DNA from: a virus
Length of the DNA stretch: 64,000 nt
Virus record (IMG/VR): IMGVR_UViG_3300014819_000001
Location: 1 to 64,000 of that record
Strand: one strand, 5' to 3'
This document shows, piece after piece, positions 31,327 to 38,777 of the stretch. The stretch's first letter is position 1; each line of letters starts with the position of its first letter. The translations under genes and the position numbers were made by a program. The notes beneath the pieces are model-generated. The model saw nothing but the letters and a program-made list of their open reading frames with translations, was not told the origin of the DNA and did not search any database.

Positions 31327-31548
31327 ATGGCAAAGGCCTTGTATAAAGATGTTGAATACTTTGTGATCAGCACCCTGGGTGACATGATCGAACTGGCTCC
31401 TACGGCACACGGAGCAGGGTCTTTTATAGTTCATAAGGATTTTATAGATGGAGATCCCGCAATGGCCACACCCCTAACAGACCAGCAGTTCAAAGAATGG
31501 ACTGAGCGGACTTGGCGCCAGTGCCAGGAGCGGGCTTGGCAGGGATAA
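31327..31548 (+). CDS. Hypothetical protein
   Basis: 73 residues, ATG 1 nt after the previous stop. C-terminal helix (LTDQQFKEWTERTWRQCQER). Unrecognised. Confidence 0.5.
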   Translation: MAKALYKDVEYFVISTLGDMIELAPTAHGAGSFIVHKDFIDGDPAMATPLTDQQFKEWTERTWRQCQERAWQG

Positions 31549-31557
31549 CCCTACAGG

Positions 31558-31586
31558 TTGACAGGTCTTTGGACTGGTAGTATACT
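31558..31586 (+). promoter_or_regulatory. Family promoter TTGACA-17-TATACT
   Basis: TTGACAGGTCTTTGGACTGG core; -10 at 31581-31586. Drives 31616. Confidence 0.8.
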
Positions 31587-31615
31587 TATGAAACTGGAGC
31601 ACAAAGGAGCCGACA

Positions 31616-31816
31616 ATGTGGAATAAAGAGGGTCATAAAGTTAGAGTCAACTATATGGGGCAAGAACTCGCGGGTATAGTGGTCGAGAGTCGTGTCAAAT
31701 ACGGCGGCAGGGGAGGGCATACCGTAGAACTCGACGAGCCCGTTCTACTCCGTTTCCGTACAGAGCCCGCCAGTAGAGTGCTGGTGGAAGAGCAAGATGT
31801 TGTTGAAGTCATTTGA
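31616..31816 (+). CDS. Small beta-rich hypothetical protein
   Basis: 66 residues, likely SH3-like barrel: HKVRVNYMGQELAGIVVESR, then HTVELDEPVLLRFRTEP. AAAGGAG ribosome site. Confidence 0.5.
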   Translation: MWNKEGHKVRVNYMGQELAGIVVESRVKYGGRGGHTVELDEPVLLRFRTEPASRVLVEEQDVVEVI

Positions 31817-31826
31817 GGAGCAGACA

Positions 31827-31964
31827 ATGTATTCATGCTTGAGTGTAGCAGGTGGATGGCAGACTATGGTCAAGTCCACTGGCGAATTGATTGGACCCGC
31901 ATTCCATCAGATTGGTGACTTGTGGGTATGGCAACGAGCAAACCTTTATAAGGATTCAGTATGA
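31827..31964 (+). CDS. Small hypothetical protein
   Basis: 45 residues; GAGGAG precedes the ATG by 6 nt, and the stop overlaps the next ATG (ATGA). Trp-rich (GGWQTM, LWVWQR). Confidence 0.5.
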   Translation: MYSCLSVAGGWQTMVKSTGELIGPAFHQIGDLWVWQRANLYKDSV

Positions 31965-32182
31965 GATTTTATGACTATACGGCCACCTTGCGGTTCAACA
32001 ACGAATTGACTGTTGAGCAGCCAATCCGTGCCAAAACCCAGGCAGATGCTTACGACATGGCAGTTACCATGTGTGAACTGACGGGTGCTGAATTGGTGTG
32101 CCTTAACAGAGAGGAAGACCAGTATAAGGAGGATCTCCAACTGGAGGCCCTCTATGAAGAACGTTATGATTTGGGGGACTAA
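31961..32182 (+). CDS. Hypothetical protein
   Basis: 73 residues: a beta strand pair (YDYTATLRFNNELTVEQPIR) and an acidic helical end (LQLEALYEERYDLGD). The pattern AKTQADAYDMA is common in small phage proteins. Confidence 0.5.
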   Translation: MRFYDYTATLRFNNELTVEQPIRAKTQADAYDMAVTMCELTGAELVCLNREEDQYKEDLQLEALYEERYDLGD

Positions 32183-32183
32183 G

Positions 32184-32357
32184 ATGCGATATCCGGATTA
32201 TATGACACAGGAAGACATTGAGGCCTTTGAGATGGATATGGCCCGCTTTGACCTGGACCCCAGCGTGCCCTTTGACGACATCAATCGTAGGCTGCGTGAG
32301 TTGGCTTTGGAGCAGTTGGCAGAGCAGGCCCAACTGTTGCAATTTTACAACGACTAG
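32184..32357 (+). CDS. Small acidic hypothetical protein
   Basis: 57 residues from ATG 32184, 1 nt after the previous stop. YMTQEDIEAFEMDMARFDLD and a Leu/Gln-rich helix. Unrecognised. Confidence 0.5.
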   Translation: MRYPDYMTQEDIEAFEMDMARFDLDPSVPFDDINRRLRELALEQLAEQAQLLQFYND

Positions 32358-32372
32358 CAAAAACCCTACAGG

Positions 32373-32401
32373 TTGACAGGTCTTTGGACCGGTGCTATAC
32401 T
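32373..32401 (+). promoter_or_regulatory. Family promoter TTGACA-17-TATACT
   Basis: Preceded by AAAACCCTACAGG; TTGACAGGTCTTTGGACCGG core; -10 at 32396-32401. Drives 32433. Confidence 0.8.
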
Positions 32402-32432
32402 ACGAACATGATGAAACAACAAGGAGCGATAG

Positions 32433-32642
32433 ATGGCTAATATGACCTACTGTATGTGCGAGAATACTGCTAATGATCTCCAGGACGTAGTGAATCGTCT
32501 TGTGGAAGAGGGCACGGATTGGATTGAAGATATGAACGAATTTGAATTGCGCGGCTTGCGTGACATTGTACAGTTGGCCCATGCTATTGTAGAGTTGGCA
32601 GAGAATGGCGTGATTGACCTTCGTCGTTTGGGAGTAGAATGA
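32433..32642 (+). CDS. Small acidic helical protein
   Basis: 69 residues: CMCENTANDLQDVVNRLVEE, then LRDIVQLAHAIVELAENG. Overlaps the next gene. Unrecognised. Confidence 0.5.
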   Translation: MANMTYCMCENTANDLQDVVNRLVEEGTDWIEDMNEFELRGLRDIVQLAHAIVELAENGVIDLRRLGVE

Positions 32643-32926
32643 TGGAGGGCACTTGTCCAGTATGTATGGGATCGGGGCGAATGTCTGCGGATGGTAATTA
32701 TCATACTCGCCATCTCGTGGCGGGCTATGATCCAGTGACAGACACTTTTCCCTGTACCAACTGTGGTGGCCAATATATGCACGGTCGTCCTACCGGACGA
32801 GTACGCCTAAACTCCAACGGAGAACCCTGTGTTCATCGTTATCGTAGTCGCTCAGTGGGCCGTTGTTTGACAGAATACACCTGTGACCTATGTGGTGACA
32901 GTTATCAAATTGACAGTGGAGATTAA
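32639..32926 (+). CDS. Zinc-finger protein (multiple CxxC knuckles)
   Basis: 95 residues. GTCPVCMGSGRM and FPCTNCGGQY resemble DnaJ-type CxxCxGxG knuckles, and EYTCDLCGDSY is a third CxxC. Probably binds two zincs; no J or peptide-binding domain. ATGATG start. Confidence 0.6.
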   Translation: MMEGTCPVCMGSGRMSADGNYHTRHLVAGYDPVTDTFPCTNCGGQYMHGRPTGRVRLNSNGEPCVHRYRSRSVGRCLTEYTCDLCGDSYQIDSGD

Positions 32927-32927
32927 T

Positions 32928-33077
32928 ATGAGTGAAGTGCGACGCAGAGTAGATGTCCTAGTTCGTATGTGGATTGATGCGGACGCAGATGTTACTGAAG
33001 TGATACAAGAGATGGACTATCACTTTGAGCATAGTGCTATTGCGGAAACTGAAATTGTAGATGTAAAGGAGTTCTAA
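32928..33077 (+). CDS. Small acidic hypothetical protein
   Basis: 49 residues from ATG 32928: VDVLVRMWIDADADVTEVIQ, one alpha/beta unit. First of three tiny genes without gaps. Confidence 0.45.
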   Translation: MSEVRRRVDVLVRMWIDADADVTEVIQEMDYHFEHSAIAETEIVDVKEF

Positions 33078-33254
33078 ATGACCTACGCAGAATTGTTGAA
33101 AGAATTAGAGAATTTAGACCCTTCACGCTTGTTGGACACGGTGACCCTCTATGACAATACCAGAGACGAGTTCTACGCTGTGAAGGATTTCCAAATCGCT
33201 GTCGGTGATCTTACTGATGTCATCGACGATGGTCACGCCTACTTGGAGTTCTAA
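33078..33254 (+). CDS. Small acidic hypothetical protein
   Basis: 58 residues directly abutting both neighbours, with AAGGAG before the ATG. AELLKELENLDPSRLLDTVT, then DLTDVIDDGHAYLEF. Unrecognised. Confidence 0.5.
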   Translation: MTYAELLKELENLDPSRLLDTVTLYDNTRDEFYAVKDFQIAVGDLTDVIDDGHAYLEF

Positions 33255-33404
33255 ATGAGCCAAGCATTGAAAGCTATCGTAGACGGCTATAGCGATTTGT
33301 TGATCCAGGCCTTGGAGATTAAGGTTTCAGATCAACTATTGCACGAAATTTTGCTATCCATTGACAAAACCCATTTAGAAATCGAATCTGGTCTACTCAA
33401 ATAA
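33255..33404 (+). CDS. Small helical hypothetical protein
   Basis: 49 residues, ATG directly after the previous stop, preceded by GGAG. Amphipathic helices (LKAIVDGYSDLLIQALEI). Unrecognised. Confidence 0.5.
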   Translation: MSQALKAIVDGYSDLLIQALEIKVSDQLLHEILLSIDKTHLEIESGLLK

Positions 33405-33415
33405 GGAATATAGAA

Positions 33416-33925
33416 ATGCCTAACTGGTGCTCAAACAATCTTACCCTTCGCCATAAAGACACTGAGAAACTCAACGCGGCCATAGCGGCCTTTGAGCGTG
33501 GCGGCTTCTTTGAACACTTCGTACCCTTGCCCAACGGCAAATGGGACTATGGTTTCTGTTGCGAACAATGGGGTACAAAATGGGACGCTGGCGGAGAGAA
33601 CAGTGTAGTCTCTGCCCTTGGAGATAACGCCTACGGTTTCAACTTTGACACTGCGTGGAGCCCACCCATTGAAGTATATCGTGTGATGTGCGCTCAGGGC
33701 TTTGAACTGGAGGCTACTTATTACGAACCTGGCATGGCCTTTGTGGGTCGGGTAGTGGGCAATGAAGATGAGTTTGATGACGACTTCTATGAATATGGCG
33801 GTGAAACCTCAGACACGGTAAGGGATCTTATTGGCCCTGAACTGGACGACGAGTACGGTATCAGCGAACAGATGGCAGAATGGGAAGAGGAACATAGAGC
33901 AGAGGAAGAAGACGTTGACAAGTAA
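33416..33925 (+). CDS. Api92/YubB-like (DUF1281) protein
   Basis: 169 residues. The MPNWCSNNLTLRHKD start, then WDYGFCCEQWGTKWDA, FDTAWSPPIEV and YEPGMAFVGR are the conserved blocks of a ferredoxin-like family widespread on phages and plasmids, of unknown function. Strongly acidic C-terminus. Confidence 0.72.
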   Translation: MPNWCSNNLTLRHKDTEKLNAAIAAFERGGFFEHFVPLPNGKWDYGFCCEQWGTKWDAGGENSVVSALGDNAYGFNFDTAWSPPIEVYRVMCAQGFELEATYYEPGMAFVGRVVGNEDEFDDDFYEYGGETSDTVRDLIGPELDDEYGISEQMAEWEEEHRAEEEDVDK

Positions 33926-34154
33926 GGTAAACGAAGCCTTACAATGGAGCGGGGCCTTGTTCATAGGGGCGGGCCACGTTCTGAACACGTTGGGTAGCCA
34001 ATATCATCATGATGTTTATAACATTATAGCCTTTGCCGTAGGCACCTTGTTTTTCCTTGCTTGGTCCATGCGTGTTGCGAATCGGCCACAGATGGCAACT
34101 AACGTGCTGGCATTGGCCACAATGGCAGTAGGGTTATTTAAGGGCCTGATTTGA
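33915..34154 (+). CDS. Small membrane protein
   Basis: 79 residues from TTG 33915, preceded by GAGGAAG; an upstream ATG at 33831 lies inside the previous gene. Two to three membrane helices (LFIGAGHVLNTLG, IIAFAVGTLFFLAWSM, NVLALATMAVGLF). Confidence 0.5.
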   Translation: MTSKVNEALQWSGALFIGAGHVLNTLGSQYHHDVYNIIAFAVGTLFFLAWSMRVANRPQMATNVLALATMAVGLFKGLI

Positions 34155-34179
34155 CAGAGCCGCAGAACGGTGCTAGACT
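34151..34179 (+). promoter_or_regulatory. Family promoter TTGACA-17-TAGACT
   Basis: Overlaps the stop of the membrane-protein gene. Spacer less like its sisters (GAGCCGCAGAACGGTGC), but the GGTGC before -10 is kept. Drives 34207. Confidence 0.7.
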
Positions 34180-34206
34180 GTGAACATGATGAATAAGGAA
34201 CAAAGA

Positions 34207-34437
34207 ATGATCTACGCTTTTGAAATTGAAACTCTATCCAAGTTGGACACGGCGGCTGTGGAGTCAGCCCTTCGTCGAAACTATCCCCAAGACCGTCTAA
34301 CCTCGAGCAAATTCGTAGGCATTACGGATGATGGGCAGTTTGCCTATCGTTGTAAATATCGGGAAGATGGCGAGGAGTCACAGGTAGCAGTGTATGTTTT
34401 TCGCAACAACCTTGGTGACATTGTAGCAGACTACTAA
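34207..34437 (+). CDS. Hypothetical protein
   Basis: 76 residues from ATG 34207 after AAGGA; ATGs at 34186 and 34189 are in frame but lie next to the predicted transcript start. Beta-rich with FVGITDDGQFAYRCKYRED. Confidence 0.5.
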   Translation: MIYAFEIETLSKLDTAAVESALRRNYPQDRLTSSKFVGITDDGQFAYRCKYREDGEESQVAVYVFRNNLGDIVADY

Positions 34438-34448
34438 AGACCCTTGAG

Positions 34449-34477
34449 TTGACTAGGCTATTGAATGGTGCTATACT
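34449..34477 (+). promoter_or_regulatory. Family promoter TTGACT-17-TATACT
   Basis: TTGACT 34449-34454, TATACT 34472-34477, then AAAGGAGC. Drives 34506. Confidence 0.75.
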
Positions 34478-34505
34478 TATGAAACTGAAGCACAAAGGAG
34501 CAACT

Positions 34506-34733
34506 ATGAACGTAGAACAGGGCTTTCTCATCGCAGAAACTGTAGAGGTACTCCCCCGCCTGAACAAAAGGGATCACATCTTTGCCGCACAGATGGTCAA
34601 ATTCTATGACGAGTTTGGCAAACTGAGTGCTCGTCAGGAGGCTGTACTGCGGGAGATCCTACTCCGTGCCCCTACTCAATGGATTGACAACGACGACTGC
34701 TACCGTCCCGAAGCAGAAAGCGCCTACAGGTGA
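34506..34733 (+). CDS. Hypothetical protein
   Basis: 75 residues from ATG 34506 with AAAGGAGC upstream. Helical; FGKLSARQEAVLREILLRAP near the C-terminus. Unrecognised. Confidence 0.5.
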   Translation: MNVEQGFLIAETVEVLPRLNKRDHIFAAQMVKFYDEFGKLSARQEAVLREILLRAPTQWIDNDDCYRPEAESAYR

Positions 34734-34738
34734 AGCCT

Positions 34739-34924
34739 ATGAACTCATATACACTCTCATGGCAGTTCCGCAATGAACACGAGTGGAGTAAGACCTTTGA
34801 CACAGATGACCAACGTTGGGATTTTACTTATCGCTGTGGATTGCAGACTCACCCAGACATTGTGCGAATTATTAGGACAGATCCCGACGGATCCCAACAA
34901 ATTCTAAAGGATGTGAAGGACTAA
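34739..34924 (+). CDS. Hypothetical protein
   Basis: 61 residues from ATG 34739 (AGGTGA upstream); GTG 34730 also in frame and overlapping the previous stop. YTLSWQFRNEHEWSKTFDTD suggests a beta sheet. Stop overlaps next ATG. Confidence 0.5.
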   Translation: MNSYTLSWQFRNEHEWSKTFDTDDQRWDFTYRCGLQTHPDIVRIIRTDPDGSQQILKDVKD

Positions 34925-35112
34925 TGGAATACCTTAAACAAGCAGAACTGTATGCAGAGGCCAGAGGTGACGAGTTCTACTTCAAAAACCTCTATACCCA
35001 ATTCAGAGAATTCAACGACGTTATAGATAGTGTATGGAAGACACTGAGCTATCTATACTCAAATGAAGTGGCGGATATGCTCACTTGCTGGAGTCACAGT
35101 GAAGATTATTAG
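34924..35112 (+). CDS. Hypothetical protein
   Basis: 62 residues, TAATG overlap with the previous gene. Aromatic and acidic (EFYFKNLYTQFREFNDVIDS). Unrecognised. Confidence 0.5.
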   Translation: MEYLKQAELYAEARGDEFYFKNLYTQFREFNDVIDSVWKTLSYLYSNEVADMLTCWSHSEDY

Positions 35113-35308
35113 ACCTAAAACGCTATATTATGTAGCATTGAACAAGCCCCATACCTTCCCGGACGGTGGATGGAGCAACTACATCTCCACGCCCAGTCTG
35201 GGTCGTGCTCGCTACCTGGCTCGGAGACTGAAACGAGCAGTGAGACAGATTGATGTGCGGGTACGGGGCCAGCGTGGATCCTACGTTCTCCCTGGAAGTT
35301 GGCTCTAG
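35099..35308 (+). CDS. Small basic hypothetical protein
   Basis: 69 residues from GTG 35099 (GGAG 5 nt upstream). Arg-rich: RARYLARRLKRAVRQIDVRV. May bind nucleic acid; unrecognised. Confidence 0.45.
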   Translation: MKIIRPKTLYYVALNKPHTFPDGGWSNYISTPSLGRARYLARRLKRAVRQIDVRVRGQRGSYVLPGSWL

Positions 35309-35334
35309 CAAGAAAACAACAATAACCCTATAGG

Positions 35335-35363
35335 TTGACAGGTCTTTTGAACGAACATATAAT
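35335..35363 (+). promoter_or_regulatory. Family promoter TTGACA-17-TATAAT (perfect hexamers)
   Basis: AACCCTATAGG precedes it; TTGACAGGTCTTTTGAACG core. Drives 35393. Confidence 0.82.
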
Positions 35364-35392
35364 ACGACTATGATGACAACAAGGAGTGCAAG

Positions 35393-35584
35393 ATGGGCTA
35401 CAAGGTATTGGGCAAGACAGAAGATCTTCTTAAGGGCTATGAGCCGCGCCAGGGTTTGGAGGGACCTTTCAACTTCAACGGGCGAGTACTCTACTACGAC
35501 CCACGGGCGGGAAAATACTACGACCCACGTACAGACTTCTACCTCTCCTATAACGAATGGTTTGAAATAGCGGGGCTGAAATGA
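35393..35584 (+). CDS. Hypothetical protein with YYDPR repeats
   Basis: 63 residues; AAGGAG upstream. The segment LYYDPRAGKYYDPRTDFYLS contains a duplicated YYDPR unit. Unrecognised. Confidence 0.55.
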   Translation: MGYKVLGKTEDLLKGYEPRQGLEGPFNFNGRVLYYDPRAGKYYDPRTDFYLSYNEWFEIAGLK

Positions 35585-35661
35585 AAGACTTGATTGTATT
35601 GATTGGCATTATGACGGCCGCGCTGGCTACGGCCATACTGTTACAACAGGGAGTTATCTAA
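35581..35661 (+). CDS. Tiny membrane peptide
   Basis: 26 residues, almost all one helix (LIVLIGIMTAALATAILL). ATGA overlap before and TAATG overlap after, so it sits in a coupled chain. Confidence 0.45.
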   Translation: MKDLIVLIGIMTAALATAILLQQGVI

Positions 35662-35867
35662 TGGTTAAGATAGAAGGACTCACAAAGAACCAAAAGATTA
35701 TAGCAGAATTCATGTGGAATCGGTGTGATACCCAGCGTGACGTAGAAGCCGTGCTAGAACTTTATGGACGGGACGCTCGTACTGTCTACGAACTGCTGAC
35801 TGCTACGGCCTTGGATCAATATATGGAAGTGGACGAGGCCCGTGTTATTTTACAACGGTTCCAATAA
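35661..35867 (+). CDS. Hypothetical protein
   Basis: 68 residues, helical: LTKNQKIIAEFMWNRCDTQ, ARTVYELLTATALDQYMEV. Possibly HTH-like. AGGGAG upstream. Confidence 0.5.
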   Translation: MVKIEGLTKNQKIIAEFMWNRCDTQRDVEAVLELYGRDARTVYELLTATALDQYMEVDEARVILQRFQ

Positions 35868-35876
35868 CCCTAGAGG

Positions 35877-35905
35877 TTGACAGGTCTCTTGAGCGATGCT
35901 ACACT
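35877..35905 (+). promoter_or_regulatory. Family promoter TTGACA-17-TACACT
   Basis: AACCCTAGAGG precedes; TTGACAGGTCTCTTGAGCG core. Drives 35932. Confidence 0.8.
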
Positions 35906-35931
35906 ATAGGGACTGAAACAAAGGAGCACGA

Positions 35932-36090
35932 ATGTATAGCAGACTTTTCAATGAACTAGCAGTAGGACGCTTGTTCCGTTATAACGGCAACGACTACGTG
36001 AAACAATCCTCTCGTACTGCTCGTCGGCTGGCCAATGGCAGAGTCATCTACTTTGGTCAGAACGAGACAATCCACCCCATTGCCTACTAG
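35932..36090 (+). CDS. Small basic hypothetical protein
   Basis: 52 residues after AAAGGAGC. Beta-rich and basic: GRLFRYNGNDYVKQSSRTAR, then VIYFGQNETIHPI. Unrecognised. Confidence 0.5.
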   Translation: MYSRLFNELAVGRLFRYNGNDYVKQSSRTARRLANGRVIYFGQNETIHPIAY

Positions 36091-36137
36091 GCAACGTCCT
36101 TGGACGCCGGGACAACATTCTCAATAAGATAGAAGGT

Positions 36138-36293
36138 ATGGTGACTCAAGTGTATAGATATAAACTTTGGATCCGACTCGACGACTTCAACACCATTGAC
36201 GCTTATGTCCATGCTGACACAGACTGGGCGGCGATCCAACTGGGAGAAGCACAATACGGTAAAGGCAATGTACTGAACTGGCGTAGAGACTAG
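36138..36293 (+). CDS. Hypothetical protein
   Basis: 51 residues; AGAAGG upstream. VYRYKLWIRLDDFNTIDAYV, then ADTDWAAIQLGEAQYGKGNV, the small-phage-protein pattern of a strand pair and a helix. Confidence 0.5.
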   Translation: MVTQVYRYKLWIRLDDFNTIDAYVHADTDWAAIQLGEAQYGKGNVLNWRRD

Positions 36294-36307
36294 AAAGACC
36301 CAAGGAC

Positions 36308-36336
36308 TTGACAGGTCTAGGGAATGAACCTATACT
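36308..36336 (+). promoter_or_regulatory. Family promoter TTGACA-17-TATACT
   Basis: TTGACAGGTCTAGGGAATG core, -10 at 36331-36336, then AAAGGAGC. Drives 36364. Confidence 0.8.
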
Positions 36337-36363
36337 TATTGAACTGAAACAAAGGAGCATGAA

Positions 36364-36744
36364 ATGGGAACGAGATCATTAACCTATGTCTATGAGGGCC
36401 GACACCCCGTAGTATGTCTCTATCGTCAATACGATGGCTACCCCTCTGGGCACGGAGCAGAACTTGCTGAATTCTTAATGGGCTATGACATCGTCAACGG
36501 CTTTGGAGAAAAGCGAGCAAAATTGGCCAACGGTATGGGCTGTTTGGCTGCTCAAATGGTAGCTCACTTCAAAACTGAAACGGGCAATTTCTATCTTCAT
36601 GCCCCCATACTAAAGAGAGACGATGGACAAGACTTTGAGTATCATGTCTACGACGAGGAGGTTATTATAATGGACTATAAGGGTGACCCCATGTTCAAAG
36701 GCACCCACGCTGAGTTCGCTGACTACTGCAAGGAACGGGCATAA
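36364..36744 (+). CDS. Conserved hypothetical protein (MGTRSLTxVYE family)
   Basis: 126 residues. MGTRSLTYVYEG, VCLYRQYDGYPSGHGAELAE, NGMGCLAAQMVAHFK and NFYLHAP are blocks of a phage/bacterial family of unknown function. Stop overlaps next ATG. Confidence 0.65.
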   Translation: MGTRSLTYVYEGRHPVVCLYRQYDGYPSGHGAELAEFLMGYDIVNGFGEKRAKLANGMGCLAAQMVAHFKTETGNFYLHAPILKRDDGQDFEYHVYDEEVIIMDYKGDPMFKGTHAEFADYCKERA

Positions 36745-36908
36745 TGGACGTGGTGAAATATAAGGGCACATTCTACTATCTCAAGGACGGCTGGATGCCC
36801 ACAGAACTGGACGCAACGAACTATCTGGATGCGGAGATTGAAGCAGATAGTAAATACGGTGCGAAAACTCTAGTTGAACTGCTTGACAACGAAGACGAAT
36901 CACTGTAA
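36744..36908 (+). CDS. Small acidic hypothetical protein
   Basis: 54 residues, TAATG overlap. YKGTFYYLKDGWMPTELDA, then acidic helix. Its 3' end carries the promoter for the ATPase gene. Confidence 0.5.
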   Translation: MDVVKYKGTFYYLKDGWMPTELDATNYLDAEIEADSKYGAKTLVELLDNEDESL

Positions 36909-36911
36909 TAT
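36883..36911 (+). promoter_or_regulatory. Promoter TTGACA-17-TAATAT inside a coding end
   Basis: TTGACA 36883-36888 and TAATAT 36906-36911 overlap the last codons of the previous gene. Drives the AAA ATPase at 36939. Confidence 0.6.
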
Positions 36912-36938
36912 TAAGCCTTAACGCTGAGGAGCGACGTT

Positions 36939-37802
36939 ATGCCTAAGATGATTGATGTTATGAACTTGACCCCTAATACTATTGAAATGACTGCTAAGAA
37001 CCCAACGAAACCCCGCGAGACTGACGAAGAAATCATCGAACGACTGCGCGAACGCTTCAACATCTTAGACGATATGACTCGTGCTGTGAAGAAGGGTGAC
37101 GTACGGGCTATGATTGTCTCTGGTCCCCCGGGTGTGGGAAAAAGCTATGGAGTTGAAAAGGTACTGAGCAGACATGACGTGTTCGCAGACGTGGCACAGG
37201 ACCAAAAACTGAAGAAGTACGAAGTGGTCAAAGGCGCAATGAGTGCCATTGGACTGTATAAGAAACTCTACGAGTTCTCTGCGAAGAAGAACATACTAGT
37301 TTTCGACGACTGCGACAGCGTACTGTTAGACGACTTGAGCCTTAACATACTGAAAGCGGCACTGGACAGCTCTGCGAAACGTACTATACACTGGAACACG
37401 GATAGTCGTAGTCTGCACAGCGAAGGAGTACCCAATAAGTTCGAATTCAAAGGTGGCGCTATCTTCATCACCAACATTAAGTTTGAGAACGTAAAGAGCA
37501 AGAAACTGCGTGACCACTTAGAAGCACTGGAGAGTCGTTGTCACTACTTGGATCTTACTATAGATACCGATCGTGAGAAACTGCTACGAATCCGTCAAGT
37601 TACAAAGGATCATAACCTCTTTGAGACTAATGGCTTCGAGTTCGCAGACTATGAGAAGGAAGAAGTCATTGACTTTATTGACACCAACAAGCATATGATG
37701 CGTGAACTGAGCTTACGAATGGTCATTAAGGTAGCGGCACTGAAGGCCTCTATGCCCAACTGGAAGAAAGTAGCACAATTGACTTGCATGAAAAGAGTAT
37801 AA
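36939..37802 (+). CDS. AAA-family ATPase
   Basis: 287 residues. Walker A IVSGPPGVGKSYG (about residue 65), Walker B NILVFDDCDSVL (about 125), sensor 1 FITNIKFEN (about 180), and an arginine stretch LESRCHYLDL that may give the finger. Phage AAA ATPases of this form have no assigned function; they may remodel complexes or load a helicase. Single-gene unit with its own promoter and strong double terminator, so it should be well expressed early. Confidence 0.78.
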   Translation: MPKMIDVMNLTPNTIEMTAKNPTKPRETDEEIIERLRERFNILDDMTRAVKKGDVRAMIVSGPPGVGKSYGVEKVLSRHDVFADVAQDQKLKKYEVVKGAMSAIGLYKKLYEFSAKKNILVFDDCDSVLLDDLSLNILKAALDSSAKRTIHWNTDSRSLHSEGVPNKFEFKGGAIFITNIKFENVKSKKLRDHLEALESRCHYLDLTIDTDREKLLRIRQVTKDHNLFETNGFEFADYEKEEVIDFIDTNKHMMRELSLRMVIKVAALKASMPNWKKVAQLTCMKRV

Positions 37803-37812
37803 CACAAGCCCG

Positions 37813-37873
37813 TAAAAACCTGATTCGCTCCCAGGTTTTTGATCCCCCGCTTCGCTCCCGGGGGATTTTTTTT
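37813..37873 (+). terminator. Double hairpin terminator
   Basis: Hairpin 1: AAAAACCTG/CAGGTTTTT (37813-37840). Hairpin 2: ATCCCCCG/CGGGGGAT (37842-37866) followed by seven or more T. Both loops contain TTCGCTCC. Confidence 0.85.
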
Positions 37874-38184
37874 GACTATGAACATAGAACATTATAGGAA
37901 CTTAGAGCAAGAGAGATGGATTGGACTACACAGAGTAACCATTTGAGCATAGTGGCCCGAAACCTCCCTTAACACTTTTCTACTACCCTAGCCGCATGGA
38001 GCAAGGACAGTCTTATGAAGTATAACGCTGATTTTGTCACACTTTTTCACACTTTTTCACACTTTTCTACACCGTTTAGGAGCCTAAGGACCCTGTGCCT
38101 GAGGGCTGGGCTAGGCGAGTGCGGCCGTTGTACTCTAGCAACACCTTGTAGTAGACTTACAACACAGGGTAAAGACCCTACAAG
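37874..38184. other. Non-coding region with short repeats
   Basis: No gene seen. TCACACTTTT occurs three times with a 10-bp period (38037, 38047, 38057). CGAGTGCGGCC (38116-38126) followed by GTTGT...ACAAC (38127-38163) repeats the arrangement beside the iterons at 30616-30649. It might be a second origin-related or regulatory site. Confidence 0.4.
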
Positions 38185-38213
38185 TTGACAGGTTTTTGGA
38201 ATGGACATATAAT
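38185..38213 (+). promoter_or_regulatory. Family promoter TTGACA-17-TATAAT (perfect hexamers)
   Basis: AGACCCTACAAG precedes; TTGACAGGTTTTTGGAATGG core. Drives 38245. Confidence 0.82.
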
Positions 38214-38244
38214 ATCTACATACTGTAAACAAAGGAGCAACGAA

Positions 38245-38526
38245 ATGGGAATGTGGACTACGCCAAACCAGGACTCGCTGAACATTGTACTAAAGAAGTT
38301 CAGTGAGGCCGCACACCAAAGATATCATCACAGTCATGCCTTCGAAGCAGGCTACTTGCAGAGTGTTCTCATATACTATATGCAGCATCTTCCCGCAAGA
38401 AAGCAGAAGCAGTTGATTGCAGACATGGTGGAGGCCACTCGCCGGCAGGAGCAGGCTCTCATGGAGCGTAGGGCCGCTGAGCAGAGTGGATTCTTCGTAG
38501 AACAGGTAAAAAGACCCTGCGATTGA
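38245..38526 (+). CDS. Hypothetical protein
   Basis: 93 residues from ATG 38245 (AAAGGAGC upstream). Helical; LIADMVEATRRQEQALMERR is a coiled-coil-like segment. Its stop overlaps the next promoter. Confidence 0.55.
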   Translation: MGMWTTPNQDSLNIVLKKFSEAAHQRYHHSHAFEAGYLQSVLIYYMQHLPARKQKQLIADMVEATRRQEQALMERRAAEQSGFFVEQVKRPCD

Positions 38527-38551
38527 CAGGGGTATTGATTGGTAGTATAAT
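38523..38551 (+). promoter_or_regulatory. Family promoter TTGACA-17-TATAAT (perfect hexamers)
   Basis: AAAGACCCTGCGA precedes; -10 at 38546-38551; AAAGGAGC follows. Drives 38583. Confidence 0.82.
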
Positions 38552-38582
38552 ATGGTTATGCTGTTAAACAAAGGAGCTGACA

Positions 38583-38777
38583 ATGGACAAGGAACTGTTT
38601 AAGAGAGATCCCAGAGACTTTGCCTTAAGTCTTGTAGAAGATGGCTTGGTAGATCCCATGCTCATGCTCAGTGAGGCACTGAACTGGCTGAGCACGGATG
38701 AGGTGCGTGACATGTTAGATGCCAACGAACTGAGCCCACGCTTTGCCTACGATGAGGAGGATCTAGATGATGAGTAA
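38583..38777 (+). CDS. Small acidic hypothetical protein
   Basis: 64 residues: FALSLVEDGLVDPMLMLSEA, LSTDEVRDMLDANELSP, DEEDLDDE tail. The first part resembles a short helical domain of phage early proteins. Overlaps the next gene by 11 nt. Confidence 0.5.
   Translation: MDKELFKRDPRDFALSLVEDGLVDPMLMLSEALNWLSTDEVRDMLDANELSPRFAYDEEDLDDE

Noticed and set aside
33831-33914. Longer start for the membrane gene ending at 34154
   Set aside because: The extra 28 residues lie wholly inside the previous gene in another frame; TTG 33915 has a ribosome site and removes the overlap.
35370-35570. Alternative plus frame overlapping 35393-35584
   Set aside because: The frame at 35393 has AAGGAG at correct distance and the promoter-leader layout of its sisters; the other frame has none and an Arg/Thr-rich product.
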